This document shows positions 31,379 through 39,324 of a DNA stretch of 64,000 bases, in pieces. Position numbers and translations under genes: made by a program. The notes under the pieces are model-generated. The model worked only from the letters and a program-made list of their open reading frames with translations, was not told the DNA's origin and did no database searches. Source of the stretch: a virus; IMG/VR virus record IMGVR_UViG_3300035698_010610, positions 1-64,000 of that record. One strand, 5' to 3'. The stretch's first letter is position 1. Each line of letters starts with the position of its first letter.

Positions 31379-32350
31379 CTAGGGGTCTGTTGTAGGAGTG
31401 GCGTCTTCAAGTATCTTCCGCATCACATCGGACTTCACTTCCGCTACTTGCCGAACCGTTACCTTCGTGCTGAATTTCCCTCGCCCATTCTCTATGGCCT
31501 TCCAGTCAATATCTTCGCGGCGCTTGAGCGGCGTGTCGAATTGCCGCCACTGGTTTTTCACGCAGTGCGCTGGGCGACCGTACCGCCGCTCTGTCGTGAC
31601 AATCCCAGGCCACATCCGCTCTAACGCCCTCGACATTTTCGCGCGGCCGTCGCCTTGATACAAGTCGTCCGTGTTCCCGCCTTTCAGCGACATCGTTTTG
31701 GCTTTCGTTGCCATGAACGCATTCAGCAATACCGTACACCACCCGTCCGACAACACCTGCAAGCAAATGTCCGTGTCGTCGTTGTACGCCAACCGCCAGC
31801 GGTGCGGGATTTCGTTCAAGATCAGCGAGCAAGAATACACATGGACATTCAGGTAGAAGGGCGGGACGTTTATCCCTGGAACGCAGAACATCTCGTAGTT
31901 GAGGCCAGCGATTGCAACATTCTCATACCTGTCGACGAATTCTTCGCACGCCCGCAAAGCCAAAGACGGCTCGCATGGGATGCGGTTCTTCTTGTACCAC
32001 ATTCGGAACATGCGAATGTTGTCGTCCAATTGCCAGTGCCGCTTTTCGCCGCGGGCAAGCGACCGCTCTTTGATCCAGTTGCGGACAGCGATCAACCCGC
32101 CGTTTTCGATCTCGCGCTCTTCGCAAAACGCTTTGCGGGTTGCGTCGTTGCCAACCCACGGCAGCACAAGTAGCTCCCCGTAGTCAATATCGTCGACCCA
32201 TTTCCGATAGAGTTCAACCTCCGGTTCTTCGACGACAATCACAAACGGCGTGCGGTATTTGCGCATCGTCTTGATCGTCAACGCACTCTTCGCCCGCCCC
32301 TTCGTTGGAACGTAGACCGGGTATCTTGTTGCGGGGGTGCTGCTAGCCAT
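31379..32350 (-). CDS. TET-associated glycosyltransferase (TAGT) family protein
   Basis: A 323-residue protein. TRYPVYVPTKGRAKSALT, GGLIAVRNWIKERS, KRHWQLDDNIRMF (DDN as the metal/sugar site), NVAIAGLNYEMFCVPG, PPFYLNVHVYSCSLILNEIP, YNDDTDICLQVLSDGW and MSLKGGNTDDLYQGDGR together are the TAGT signature, a GT-A fold first linked to phage DNA-base hypermodification. No TET/JBP gene is in the window; it could lie outside. GAGGAGG precedes the ATG. A ParB-like gene sits directly upstream. Confidence 0.85.
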   Translation of the reverse strand: MASSTPATRYPVYVPTKGRAKSALTIKTMRKYRTPFVIVVEEPEVELYRKWVDDIDYGELLVLPWVGNDATRKAFCEEREIENGGLIAVRNWIKERSLARGEKRHWQLDDNIRMFRMWYKKNRIPCEPSLALRACEEFVDRYENVAIAGLNYEMFCVPGINVPPFYLNVHVYSCSLILNEIPHRWRLAYNDDTDICLQVLSDGWCTVLLNAFMATKAKTMSLKGGNTDDLYQGDGRAKMSRALERMWPGIVTTERRYGRPAHCVKNQWRQFDTPLKRREDIDWKAIENGRGKFSTKVTVRQVAEVKSDVMRKILEDATPTTDP

Positions 32351-32352
32351 TA

Positions 32353-33033
32353 CTACCCCTCCTCGATTACAAGCGAAGCGGGGTCGCGGCGATCCCTCGG
32401 CGGCCACCAGCACGACATGATTTTCCCGAAGTTCTTCTGGACCTTGAGGCCCTTGGCCTTCGCGTAAGCATCACGGGCCTCCCTGGAGTCGAAGCTGATG
32501 AGAATTTGCGATTTCGATTTCTCCGCTGGATCGTAGTCGGGCATTCCCACCCATTCCGCTGCTTCATCGAAGCCCCCCACTTCGCTCGACGGGCGAGTGT
32601 TCATCACAAGGCCCGCAAGCATCTGCTCGTCAAACCCTGTGCCGAGCAACCCTATGTCGTCGACGTTCATAATTTCCTTCAGCAGGTCCGTCAATGCGCG
32701 GTCGTCAACCTCTGCCAACCGCCCGACCTCATTGTCGCCAGCAAGCAGCTTTAACGCCTTCGGGTCTTCTGGCCCAATTGCTAGCCGAACGGCATAGACT
32801 CCCTTCCATTCCAACTTGGTAGCCGCCGCCACAACGCCGTGGCCCGCGAGGATTGTCCCGTCGTTCGCAATTGCCACGTTGCGGTACTGCCCGTGCTCTT
32901 GCAGGCTTGCCACTAGATGCTCAAGCTGGTCTTCAGGATGGCCCCTGTAGTTCTTGGGGTGGGGCTTTAGCTCTGTCAGCAAAACGAATTCCGGTTCAAA
33001 CGGCCCGGCTGTTTCGGTGCCCATGCAACTCAT
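32353..33033 (-). CDS. ParB/sulfiredoxin-fold protein
   Basis: A 226-residue protein. FVLLTELKPHPKNYRGHPE, LVASLQEHGQYRNVAIANDGTILAGHGVVAAA and the following ALKLLAGDNEVGRL match ParB N-terminal (ParB/Srx) domains of the stand-alone phage type. The C-terminal half has ILISFDSREARDAYAK, of unknown fold. In phages such proteins accompany DNA-modification genes, and the TAGT-like gene follows three bases later. ATGA overlaps with the basic mini-gene upstream; an internal ATG at 33024 has the better binding site. Confidence 0.8.
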   Translation of the reverse strand: MSCMGTETAGPFEPEFVLLTELKPHPKNYRGHPEDQLEHLVASLQEHGQYRNVAIANDGTILAGHGVVAAATKLEWKGVYAVRLAIGPEDPKALKLLAGDNEVGRLAEVDDRALTDLLKEIMNVDDIGLLGTGFDEQMLAGLVMNTRPSSEVGGFDEAAEWVGMPDYDPAEKSKSQILISFDSREARDAYAKAKGLKVQKNFGKIMSCWWPPRDRRDPASLVIEEG

Positions 33034-33131
33034 CCTTTGTAATTGCGTCGCTCGCAGGCCATCCGCTTTCGCGACTTATTCCTTTTGCGCCCGGCCTTGC
33101 GATGACCTTCCCGCTTCCGGCGACGCTTCAT
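33030..33131 (-). CDS. Very basic 33-residue peptide gene
   Basis: MKRRRKREGHRKAGRKRNK and a similar remainder make a 33-residue, Lys/Arg-dominated peptide, plausible as a DNA- or RNA-binding tail-like protein. Its TGA overlaps the ParB-like start (ATGA). No clear binding site precedes the ATG. It is small but fits the gap between genes. Confidence 0.45.
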   Translation of the reverse strand: MKRRRKREGHRKAGRKRNKSRKRMACERRNYKG

Positions 33132-33164
33132 CAGCACGGCCCTTCAGGTGGGGTACATTCCATC

Positions 33165-33389
33165 TCACTCCTCCTCGGGGACCGGTCCGAACAAGCTGAC
33201 AAGTCGGCCGAGATATTCGGCTCTCTCTATGTCCGCCGCCCCTTTGATTGCGCTGCCTTTCGGTCGCCGACTTGCCCACTGATTCACGAACGGAAGCAGG
33301 GCAGCCAAGGCGTCGCTCGGCGTGAGAAAGAACCGCTCGACGTGCGACCCATTGAACATCACGGACCACAGGTGCCGTTCTCTGTCCAT
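33165..33389 (-). CDS. Small protein, paralogue of the next gene (copy B)
   Basis: A 74-residue protein from MDRERHLWSVMFNGSHVER. It shares the pattern W-x-V-x-F-x-G-S then F and an Ala/Leu-rich helix with the 33391-33624 product, so the two are a tandem duplication. GGGGGAG precedes the ATG. The function is unknown. Confidence 0.68.
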   Translation of the reverse strand: MDRERHLWSVMFNGSHVERFFLTPSDALAALLPFVNQWASRRPKGSAIKGAADIERAEYLGRLVSLFGPVPEEE

Positions 33390-33390
33390 C

Positions 33391-33624
33391 TTACTCCCCC
33401 TCGACCGCTTCGACGAACTCGCGCAGATTGACCGCTTCGCCGAGGTGCTTGGTTTCGACCACATCGGCCCAGCCGCCGGACCCGGTCGTCACTGCGTGCA
33501 AGGTCTTCGCCCATTCAGCGATGGCGAGTTGCAATACGCCGATACCATCGCCGGGGACGACGAAAATGTTGGCGTGCGGCGACCCCTTGAAGATCACCGC
33601 CCATGCGTGGCTCTTGCCCATCAT
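33391..33624 (-). CDS. Small protein, paralogue of the next gene (copy A)
   Basis: A 77-residue protein from MMGKSHAWAVIFKGSPHANI. The N-terminal strand motif and the following helix (LQLAIAEWAKTL) align with copy B. The start overlaps the upstream stop (ATGA). It is joined to copy B with one base between stop and start. Confidence 0.68.
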   Translation of the reverse strand: MMGKSHAWAVIFKGSPHANIFVVPGDGIGVLQLAIAEWAKTLHAVTTGSGGWADVVETKHLGEAVNLREFVEAVEGE

Positions 33625-33956
33625 TCAACTCCTAATGCCTTAAAAGCCCTAGTTGCCATCCAGCGGTAAACCGCCCGACGCAACCGCCACCTTGAACGCA
33701 ACGGCACCCACGCATCGATGGCACTGACGCGGAGGCGGACGCCAGGACGGAACGACCACCACCGCGTGTCGAGGCAAACAGTAATCTCGGCCTCGCCGAT
33801 GTTGTCCTTCCGTTCCCGAAAAAGCGCGTTGTCGCCGCCGCCGCCAGTGTAGCCGCAGTCGCCGATCACCCGCCACTCCTCGCCTTTGGTTTCAAGCGAG
33901 TCGGCAACGTACTCCGCCAGCCACCACTGTTGATGCCGTGTCTTCAGAATTCCCAC
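33621..33956 (-). CDS. Hypothetical protein
   Basis: A 111-residue Trp- and Arg-rich protein, MGILKTRHQQWWLAEYVAD onward, with a Gly-rich turn (GDCGYTGGGGDN) and an Arg-rich C-terminal helix. No family is recognised. It lies in the leftward early or packaging operon. Confidence 0.68.
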   Translation of the reverse strand: MGILKTRHQQWWLAEYVADSLETKGEEWRVIGDCGYTGGGGDNALFRERKDNIGEAEITVCLDTRWWSFRPGVRLRVSAIDAWVPLRSRWRLRRAVYRWMATRAFKALGVE

Positions 33957-33972
33957 ACCAGCACCTCGCTTT

Positions 33973-34254
33973 TCACTGAGGGTCGGGGTTGCGGGCCGGC
34001 GGATCGTGCGGGCCGCCCGTAGGCTTCGGCGTTGTCTCGCGGCGGGTGTCCTGCGACACCAGCACTAACTGCTCGGAGTCGAAGGTCTGTGAATTGACCG
34101 GCTTGCCATCATGCATAGCCGTCGGGGCCAACGTCAACCGGAAGCAGCCGTTGAGCCATTCCGTCACCGCGACCACCGTGCCCTCGAACCCGCTGATTCG
34201 ATCCTTGCAAACGTCGCCGAGCGTCGCGTCACACCGTTTCCACTTAGTCGCCAT
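33973..34254 (-). CDS. Conserved phage hypothetical protein
   Basis: A 93-residue protein. LGDVCKDRISGFEGTVVAVTEWLNGCFRL followed by DGKPVNSQTFDSEQLVLV is a pattern I have seen in small phage proteins annotated as conserved hypothetical. It resembles a small SH3-like barrel. The C-terminus is Pro-rich. Confidence 0.72.
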   Translation of the reverse strand: MATKWKRCDATLGDVCKDRISGFEGTVVAVTEWLNGCFRLTLAPTAMHDGKPVNSQTFDSEQLVLVSQDTRRETTPKPTGGPHDPPARNPDPQ

Positions 34255-34256
34255 CG

Positions 34257-34772
34257 TTACTCCTCATCGTTCGAGTTCTTGCCTTGCGACGACTCCCAGC
34301 CGACGCCACGGACGAAACGATACCAATATTCCCCAGCACTATCAATCACCGGACGCCCGACGGCTTGAAACCCGCACGCCCGGAAGAACAGTTGCGCACC
34401 GAGCCACTGCTCGCAGACCAGAGCTGACAGGGGCTTCAGGGTATAATCCTGCATGGCGTTGAGGACCGTGCTGCCAATTCCGCGACCGTGACAGCCGGGG
34501 GCAACGCCGATCCGCCGAACCCGGGCGATCCGTTTGTACCGCCTGATAAATGCGTACGACGTGACGTGGTGCGTAAGCTCCGACCACCCGATGAAGACGA
34601 ACACTCCCTTCATGCACGACAGGGCCTTGATCTGTTTCGCAGTCAACCGGTATTCGCCAAACAGCGTTTCGTCCATGTGGGCGATCTCAGGCAGCGCCCG
34701 CTGGAGTTCCTCACCGCTGCCGATCTCGCCCGATACGTCAACGTCAGCCTTGCGTCGTCGTGCTGCTGCCAT
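34257..34772 (-). CDS. GNAT-family acetyltransferase
   Basis: A 171-residue protein. VFVFIGWSELTHHVTSYAF and VRRIGVAPGCHGRGIGSTVL give the GNAT core, with RxxGxG for acetyl-CoA; FFRACGFQAVGRPVID is the closing segment. The substrate is unknown. Phage GNATs may modify host proteins, tRNA-like toxins or modified bases. Its stop lies two bases before the next start. Confidence 0.8.
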   Translation of the reverse strand: MAAARRRKADVDVSGEIGSGEELQRALPEIAHMDETLFGEYRLTAKQIKALSCMKGVFVFIGWSELTHHVTSYAFIRRYKRIARVRRIGVAPGCHGRGIGSTVLNAMQDYTLKPLSALVCEQWLGAQLFFRACGFQAVGRPVIDSAGEYWYRFVRGVGWESSQGKNSNDEE

Positions 34773-34808
34773 GCGGGAACGGCGCGGGCGAGCCCCCTCT
34801 CGGTTGCA

Positions 34809-35459
34809 TCAAGCCGAGGGCTCGCCGTTGCCGCCTTCCTTTCCGTTGGAGCCGTTGGAACTGTTGGAGCCGCCGGAGCCGTTGGAGTCGGACTTCTCCC
34901 CGTTGCCTTCTCCGCTGCTTTCTCCGTTACTTTCGATGCCGTACTTCCCGGCGAGGTAGTCGTCGTCCACAACCGTCGTGCGGCGGCCTTCCTCAACCTG
35001 CCGGACGATCTGAGCGAGACCGACCGGCTGGCGACCACCCACCGCCACGTTGTTGCCGATCCCCACGTTGATCTGCGTGCCGCAATTGATCCCCGACAAG
35101 TGCTCGAACATCCGCATCAGGGCTCGACTAGCACCGTTGCGGGACCTGGCGTCGTAGCAGAAATCAATGATCGGCTTGTTCTCTGAATCGAATAGCAGGT
35201 CGCCGTGTTTGTCCCTGGCCTGCTGGCGGCGGCCGACAATTTCCATCAGGAACGTCGGCAGCTTGGTCATCACGTCCGGCGGTAGTTCCCACCCCTCAGA
35301 AACCGCTTTGGCGATCATCTGGAGGTGCTGACGGCGGTGATGCTCGTCGATGCCGATGGGGTCGGGTGGTGCGGGGCCTTCCTCCGGGACGACACCCTGA
35401 CCCTCTGAGCCAGGGAGCGAGTCGGACGGTTGTTTAGCCTCGTCGTCGGGAGATGGCAC
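34809..35459 (-). CDS. Hypothetical protein with Gly/Ser/Asn-rich tail
   Basis: A 216-residue protein. Residues about 1-40 are disordered and acidic. Residues about 40-160 have IDEHHRRQHLQMIAKAVSEGW and NGASRALMRMFEHLSGINCG. The last 45 residues are a Gly/Ser/Asn repeat (SNGSGGSNSSNG). It could be an early-gene regulatory protein or a small-terminase-like factor. The region between it and 35614 (divergent start) holds no clear promoter that I can defend. Confidence 0.72.
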   Translation of the reverse strand: MPSPDDEAKQPSDSLPGSEGQGVVPEEGPAPPDPIGIDEHHRRQHLQMIAKAVSEGWELPPDVMTKLPTFLMEIVGRRQQARDKHGDLLFDSENKPIIDFCYDARSRNGASRALMRMFEHLSGINCGTQINVGIGNNVAVGGRQPVGLAQIVRQVEEGRRTTVVDDDYLAGKYGIESNGESSGEGNGEKSDSNGSGGSNSSNGSNGKEGGNGEPSA

Positions 35460-35613
35460 GGCGATGCCTCCGGGCCGGTGGAACGCAGGCGATGCTGACC
35501 GCCTACTGCGGGCACGGTATCACGGGGCCGGCGATGCGTCAAGCGAGGTCATCCCGCTACGGGGTGGCGTCGGTCCCGGTGTCGCGGTATCGTGTCCGAA
35601 AGGAGGGGCGGTA

Positions 35614-35913
35614 ATGGCGGGACGGAAATGTCGCAAGACGATGGCAGAAAAACACTCGCAAGGGCTAGCCGGGCACCCGCTGTTAGTGTTAGCGCGGGCG
35701 GTGCGTCGGGCCGGTGACGCGGACCGCGAAGCTAGCCTGCATGTGGAGTCTGAACCGACCGCAATGTCGATCCTGCGTGGGAGCATCGAAGAGGCTGCTT
35801 GTGCGTTGGACGAACTGACAGCATTGCTCAATGCCGGAGTATACGATACGGTCCACAGTCACGGGCGAATGCCAGGCGATGATTACGCGGCGGCACGCCC
35901 ACATAAATACTAG
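35614..35913 (+). CDS. Hypothetical helical protein
   Basis: A 99-residue protein from MAGRKCRKTMAEKHSQGLAG with a strong AGGAGGGG site. It has helical segments (LLVLARAVRRAGDADRE and SIEEAACALDELTALLN). It is the first gene of a two-gene rightward unit with a ParB-like protein. No family is recognised. Confidence 0.7.
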   Translation: MAGRKCRKTMAEKHSQGLAGHPLLVLARAVRRAGDADREASLHVESEPTAMSILRGSIEEAACALDELTALLNAGVYDTVHSHGRMPGDDYAAARPHKY

Positions 35914-35926
35914 CCGAGGAGAAGCG

Positions 35927-36553
35927 ATGACGGCCGGGAAATTGACCATCAAGACGGCGAAACTTGGATCGCTCGTGCCAGCCCCCTACAATACGAGGCT
36001 GCACAACGAAGCAAACCTCTCAGCGACCCGCGCCAGCCTTGAGCGGTTCGGGCAAGTGGAACCGCTCGTCACGAGGGAATTGGAGAACGGCACGTACGAA
36101 GTCGTCGGGGGTAACGGGCGGCTTGAGGCCATGCAGTCGCTGGAGTGGGACGTGGCGAAAATCGTGGTGGTCGAGTTGACCGACCCCGAAGCCAAAGCGT
36201 TGTCGATCGCGCTGAACCGCACCGCCGAACTGGCGACGTGGGATGAATCGGCCCTTTTTCTCCAGATCACGGAAATGATTGGGGAGGGGGTGCCGTCCGA
36301 AGACCTCGGCTGGAGCGACGGCGACGTTGAGGCCCTCGCGGCGTCCGTAGACAACCCGCCCGACACGAGCGAGAACGTGGACCCGGACCCGGACACCCCG
36401 AAGGCGAAGCAGGGGAGGCCGATCAACATGACCGTCGAGCAGCGGCAAATCTTCGATCAGGCCGTGCTCAAATTGCGTCAAGTTGAGAATGAAGAATGGA
36501 CTGAGGGCAAGTGCGTCGAGATGGTTTGCGCCGACTGGCTCTCGGGCCACTAG
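35927..36553 (+). CDS. ParB-like nuclease-domain protein
   Basis: A 208-residue protein. LGSLVPAPYNTRLHNEANLS, SLERFGQVEPLVTRELENGTYEVVGGNGRLEAM and ALSIALNRTAELATWDE match the ParB N-terminal (DUF262-neighbour) pattern of stand-alone phage proteins. The C-terminus (MTVEQRQIFDQAVLKLRQVE) is helical. It converges with the XRE gene with a four-base overlap. It is one of three ParB-like genes in the window, the others at 32353 and 60368. Confidence 0.82.
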   Translation: MTAGKLTIKTAKLGSLVPAPYNTRLHNEANLSATRASLERFGQVEPLVTRELENGTYEVVGGNGRLEAMQSLEWDVAKIVVVELTDPEAKALSIALNRTAELATWDESALFLQITEMIGEGVPSEDLGWSDGDVEALAASVDNPPDTSENVDPDPDTPKAKQGRPINMTVEQRQIFDQAVLKLRQVENEEWTEGKCVEMVCADWLSGH

Positions 36554-36831
36554 CTCGCTTTTGCGGCAGCCCACAGCCGCAACAATTTCACTGCACTGAG
36601 TCCAACCGCGCACCCCATTGCTGACAGCGTGGGGAACCGGGGGACCTTCCCCGCTTCTACATCGCTCCACAGCCCCTGACTCACCCCCGCCTTTTTGGCG
36701 GCTGCCGACTGAGTCAACCCAATGCGGTTGCGGGCGCTGCGGATCGATGCACCGATTGCCGAGATCGTCGGGCGGGTCAACGGCGCACCGCGTCGCCTCT
36801 GCTTCACTGGCCTTCGCTGCTTGGTCGTCAT
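36550..36831 (-). CDS. XRE-family helix-turn-helix regulator
   Basis: A 93-residue protein. Residues about 25-85 (SIRSARNRIGLTQSAAAKKAG, SQGLWSDVEAGKVPRFPTLSAM) are a Cro/C1-type HTH. It faces away from the long accessory array across 860 non-coding bases, the usual geometry of a switch. Candidate operators lie at 37230-37270 and its own promoter at 36961-36988. The basic N-terminal tail may add DNA contacts. Confidence 0.85.
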   Translation of the reverse strand: MTTKQRRPVKQRRRGAPLTRPTISAIGASIRSARNRIGLTQSAAAKKAGVSQGLWSDVEAGKVPRFPTLSAMGCAVGLSAVKLLRLWAAAKAS

Positions 36832-36960
36832 CGGTGCTGTCCTTGTGGTGCCGGGTAGCTCAGACCAATTGTATCCGGGCAGCCGCTGCTCAGGCTACCC
36901 CCATTCAACAGAAGCCCCGGACCTCCTGGCTTTCCGGGCCGTAGTGAAATTCCGTAATCC

Positions 36961-36988
36961 ATTATACCCTCCACACCTCCCGCTCCAA
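36961..36988 (-). promoter_or_regulatory. Promoter of the XRE regulator
   Basis: On the minus strand TTGGAG (36988-36983) and a perfect TATAAT (36966-36961) are 16 bases apart and point toward the XRE gene about 130 bases downstream. The rest of 36832-37200 holds only a weak GGGG-loop-CCCC hairpin near 37006-37025 and no gene. Confidence 0.5.
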
Positions 36989-37206
36989 CTGCCAATTTTC
37001 AGTGTGGGGTTTTCGGCCCCGATTTTCTGCATCATTCCATGCGGCTAGGAGTGCTGGCTTTCGCGTGGAACCCCGCAGGGAGCCCTGGAGGCGGGCCAAC
37101 AAGCACCGGCGGTCTTGTCAGTTTTCTTTTCTATGCCCCGTGCTTTTCCCCCTTCAGGGGTACGATTTCCCGGCTTTCTCGGATATTTTCCGGGAAATTC
37201 AACTTT

Positions 37207-37270
37207 TGACGGGTTTACATATTCCATTTTATCTCAAAACGAGATAATCTAGTCATAGTCAATGTGACTG
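37207..37270 (+). promoter_or_regulatory. Rightward promoter region with two operator-like inverted repeats
   Basis: TTGACG (37207-37212) is followed by T-rich sequence around a -10-like TTTTAT. Overlapping it, TTATCTC (37230-37236) and GAGATAA (37242-37248) form an inverted repeat with a five-base spacer. A second one, AGTCA and TGACT, is at 37258-37270. Position between the XRE gene and the array it faces suggests binding by that regulator. Confidence 0.45.
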
Positions 37271-37689
37271 ACAACCTGCTCTTTGACAACTCGAACGGCA
37301 CCGGCCAAGACAGCCTTCTGCAATCTGGCCCCTGACCAAACATCTCGGCTTGCCCTGACGGGCGTGAGAATAGTAGTCGGGCGGAAGATTAGCAACAACC
37401 CAGGCCCAGTCGGTCCCCCACTTCAAGGATGAATTGGGAAAGCAACCTCTTCGCAAAATCTCGCGAGCCCTCAAGAACGATCCCAGCAGTGGGAGTAACC
37501 GTCGGGCAAGCTCGCGGATGAGATACGCGAGACCTACTACCGCTCAACGGGAATTGAGCGGGATGGGGTATTCACCAACGAGCGGCCACAGCGCACAAAT
37601 GACTCGTCGGTGATTGCCCCATCAGGGTCGCACGGGACTGGCACCCGTGCCTGATGAGCTGCCTCGAAACCCTAACCCGGAGAGTAACA
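37271..37689 (+). ncRNA. Highly structured leader or non-coding RNA
   Basis: No convincing gene is present in these 419 bases, but many strong stems are: TCCCA/TGGGA with a GCAG loop (37481-37496), CTCGCG/CGCGAG (37512-37532), CCGCTCAA/TTGAGCGG (37540-37562), TCACC..ACGAG with CTCGT..GGTGA (37573-37615), and a nested CATCAG plus GCACGGG stem pairing with CCCGTGC and CTGATG (37621-37657). The density and order suggest a folded RNA ahead of the accessory array, possibly an independent phage RNA or a long regulatory leader. Confidence 0.5.
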
Positions 37690-37941
37690 ATGACACGCCG
37701 AACCTTCATGGCCCGCCTGGAATCTGCCACCAACCTGATCCCGGACAGGATCACGCGGAAAAAGGATGGGACGGTCGAATGCAAGAAGTCGTACTTCTAC
37801 CGCAACCGTGGACAAGACGCTCGGGACGGTGAGCGGCTGGCGGCTGCATTCCCCGAAGCCACCATCACCACCCGGGACGACTATCGGAACCACCCAGCAA
37901 TATCGTACTTCGTTCACGTTCTCACCTTCCCCGTTGCCTGA
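37690..37941 (+). CDS. Hypothetical small protein, first gene of the accessory array
   Basis: An 83-residue protein from MTRRTFMARLESATNLIPD with CCCGGAGAG before the ATG. It contains RKKDGTVECKKSYFYRNRGQ and ends hydrophobic. It is the first coding sequence after the structured leader, so it may be the most strongly expressed early product. No family is recognised. Confidence 0.65.
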   Translation: MTRRTFMARLESATNLIPDRITRKKDGTVECKKSYFYRNRGQDARDGERLAAAFPEATITTRDDYRNHPAISYFVHVLTFPVA

Positions 37942-37978
37942 CAATCACCTGCCCTGCCCCCTAGCCTGGAGAGAAACG

Positions 37979-38419
37979 ATGAAGACCAAACGAGCCGCCA
38001 TCAGCCGCAAAGAGTTGTTCGCTGTCGCCGCCACCGAGAGCCGTCGGGCTGCCACGACGACCAAGACCGCGAAGAACATTTTCCCCAAGATCAAGACCAA
38101 GGGGGGCGGCTATACCGTCGGCATCCGATTCATGGACGAAGCCCGCGGCGAGCGGTACTTCGACACAGAATGGAGCGTCACCGCTTGGCACGAAGCTGGT
38201 TCGTTCTCTATTCCCTGTCCTGTCTCCTATAACGGACGGATGATCTGGCAGGACCCCGCTGGCAACAGTATCGGCCGCGATATCCGCGTGGGCGACACAC
38301 TGAGCTTGACAATCACCCGCTGGTCAATGCGGGGCCGCAGCGAAACGCTTGGTCGCAGCATCACGGTCAAAGCCGTGGCGGTGGGCGACGCTGGCGACTA
38401 TGTCACCATCACGTACTAG
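37979..38419 (+). CDS. Hypothetical protein
   Basis: A 146-residue basic protein from MKTKRAAISRKELFAVAATE with TGGAGAGA upstream. The N-terminal third is helical and Lys-rich. The rest alternates strands (YTVGIRFMDEARGERYFD, IGRDIRVGDTLSLTITRW) like a small beta-barrel. It could bind nucleic acid. The family is unknown. Confidence 0.7.
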   Translation: MKTKRAAISRKELFAVAATESRRAATTTKTAKNIFPKIKTKGGGYTVGIRFMDEARGERYFDTEWSVTAWHEAGSFSIPCPVSYNGRMIWQDPAGNSIGRDIRVGDTLSLTITRWSMRGRSETLGRSITVKAVAVGDAGDYVTITY

Positions 38420-38456
38420 CTTTTACACCACGCAACCGTCTACATTGGAGAGAGCC

Positions 38457-38777
38457 GTGTCATACCCTACCGGATGCACCATTGCTGATTTCTGCCCGGT
38501 CGACAGTTGCGAAGTCCGCCTGCACCGTCACGTCCGACCTGACGGTTGGGCATACGGCTCCAGCCTGACCCCGAGCAATTGGGACCGTGCAGCTTTCTAC
38601 CTGCCAACGCACAGCATTGGACCTGTCAAAGAGCTTGCTGTCAACATCATCGTAACCGGCCGCACCATCCAGCGCGACAACGGTTGCAACGTGGTCCGAG
38701 TGATGATCGAGTTCGTCGGTGACGGCGAGCCGTCCACAATCGTGCGCGGTTGGATGGACGTTGCTGACACCGTTTGA
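38457..38777 (+). CDS. Hypothetical protein with Cys/His pairs
   Basis: A 106-residue protein from a GTG with TTGGAGAG upstream. Early Cys and His spacing (CTIADFCPVDSCEVRLHRH) could bind a metal; the remainder is strand-rich. No family is recognised. Confidence 0.65.
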   Translation: MSYPTGCTIADFCPVDSCEVRLHRHVRPDGWAYGSSLTPSNWDRAAFYLPTHSIGPVKELAVNIIVTGRTIQRDNGCNVVRVMIEFVGDGEPSTIVRGWMDVADTV

Positions 38778-38864
38778 CTCCCTCCCTGGCCTGCCTGCGT
38801 AACCGGGCATCGCAACCCGGCAGGCCACTTCTGCTTTACCCCCTCACCTTTCAGGGAGGAAACG

Positions 38865-38966
38865 ATGGGCGCAATCGTCAACAGGACCGCAGAGGCCGTG
38901 CTGAAGGCCGAGTACGATGAAGGATTGCGGGTCGCGAGGGTGATTACCCGCTGCGGTATGTTTTAA
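38865..38966 (+). CDS. 33-residue small gene
   Basis: MGAIVNRTAEAVLKAEYDEG and a short remainder end in GMF. The strong GGGAGGAAACG site seven bases upstream argues that this short frame is translated. Helical; role unknown. Confidence 0.5.
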   Translation: MGAIVNRTAEAVLKAEYDEGLRVARVITRCGMF

Positions 38967-39013
38967 CCGCAGACCTATTGCCTCCAACCTTTACCCCACG
39001 CGGGAGAACAGTC

Positions 39014-39250
39014 ATGGCACCGTACCGACAAGCAACCGTTCTGACACCGAAAACTTTTGCTCGCTTTTTGTCAACAGCCGCCCACGAGTCGCTCACGGAC
39101 GAACACGCATCCAAGTTCCTCCAAAACGTCCACGAAATCTTGACCGACTACTCGATGTCGGTGCAGCTTCACGGGGACGTGCCCCCGAAAGCTCGACGCT
39201 TCGAGGACTTCGCGGACGCAGCTACTGAACACCTGGAAGATTTGATCTAG
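39014..39250 (+). CDS. Hypothetical helical protein
   Basis: A 78-residue protein from MAPYRQATVLTPKTFARFL with CGGGAGAAC upstream. It is all-helical and acidic at the end. Unknown role. Confidence 0.65.
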   Translation: MAPYRQATVLTPKTFARFLSTAAHESLTDEHASKFLQNVHEILTDYSMSVQLHGDVPPKARRFEDFADAATEHLEDLI

Positions 39251-39324
39251 CGACCGTTCGTTTTTCTGCCCGTTCATGCAAGCTGGTGCATCGCCAGCCT
39301 GCCACCACAACAAGGGAGAGTACA

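Noticed and set aside
37616-37665. tRNA gene in the structured leader
   Set aside because: The stems do not give a cloverleaf, and no T-arm or CCA-adjacent acceptor is present.
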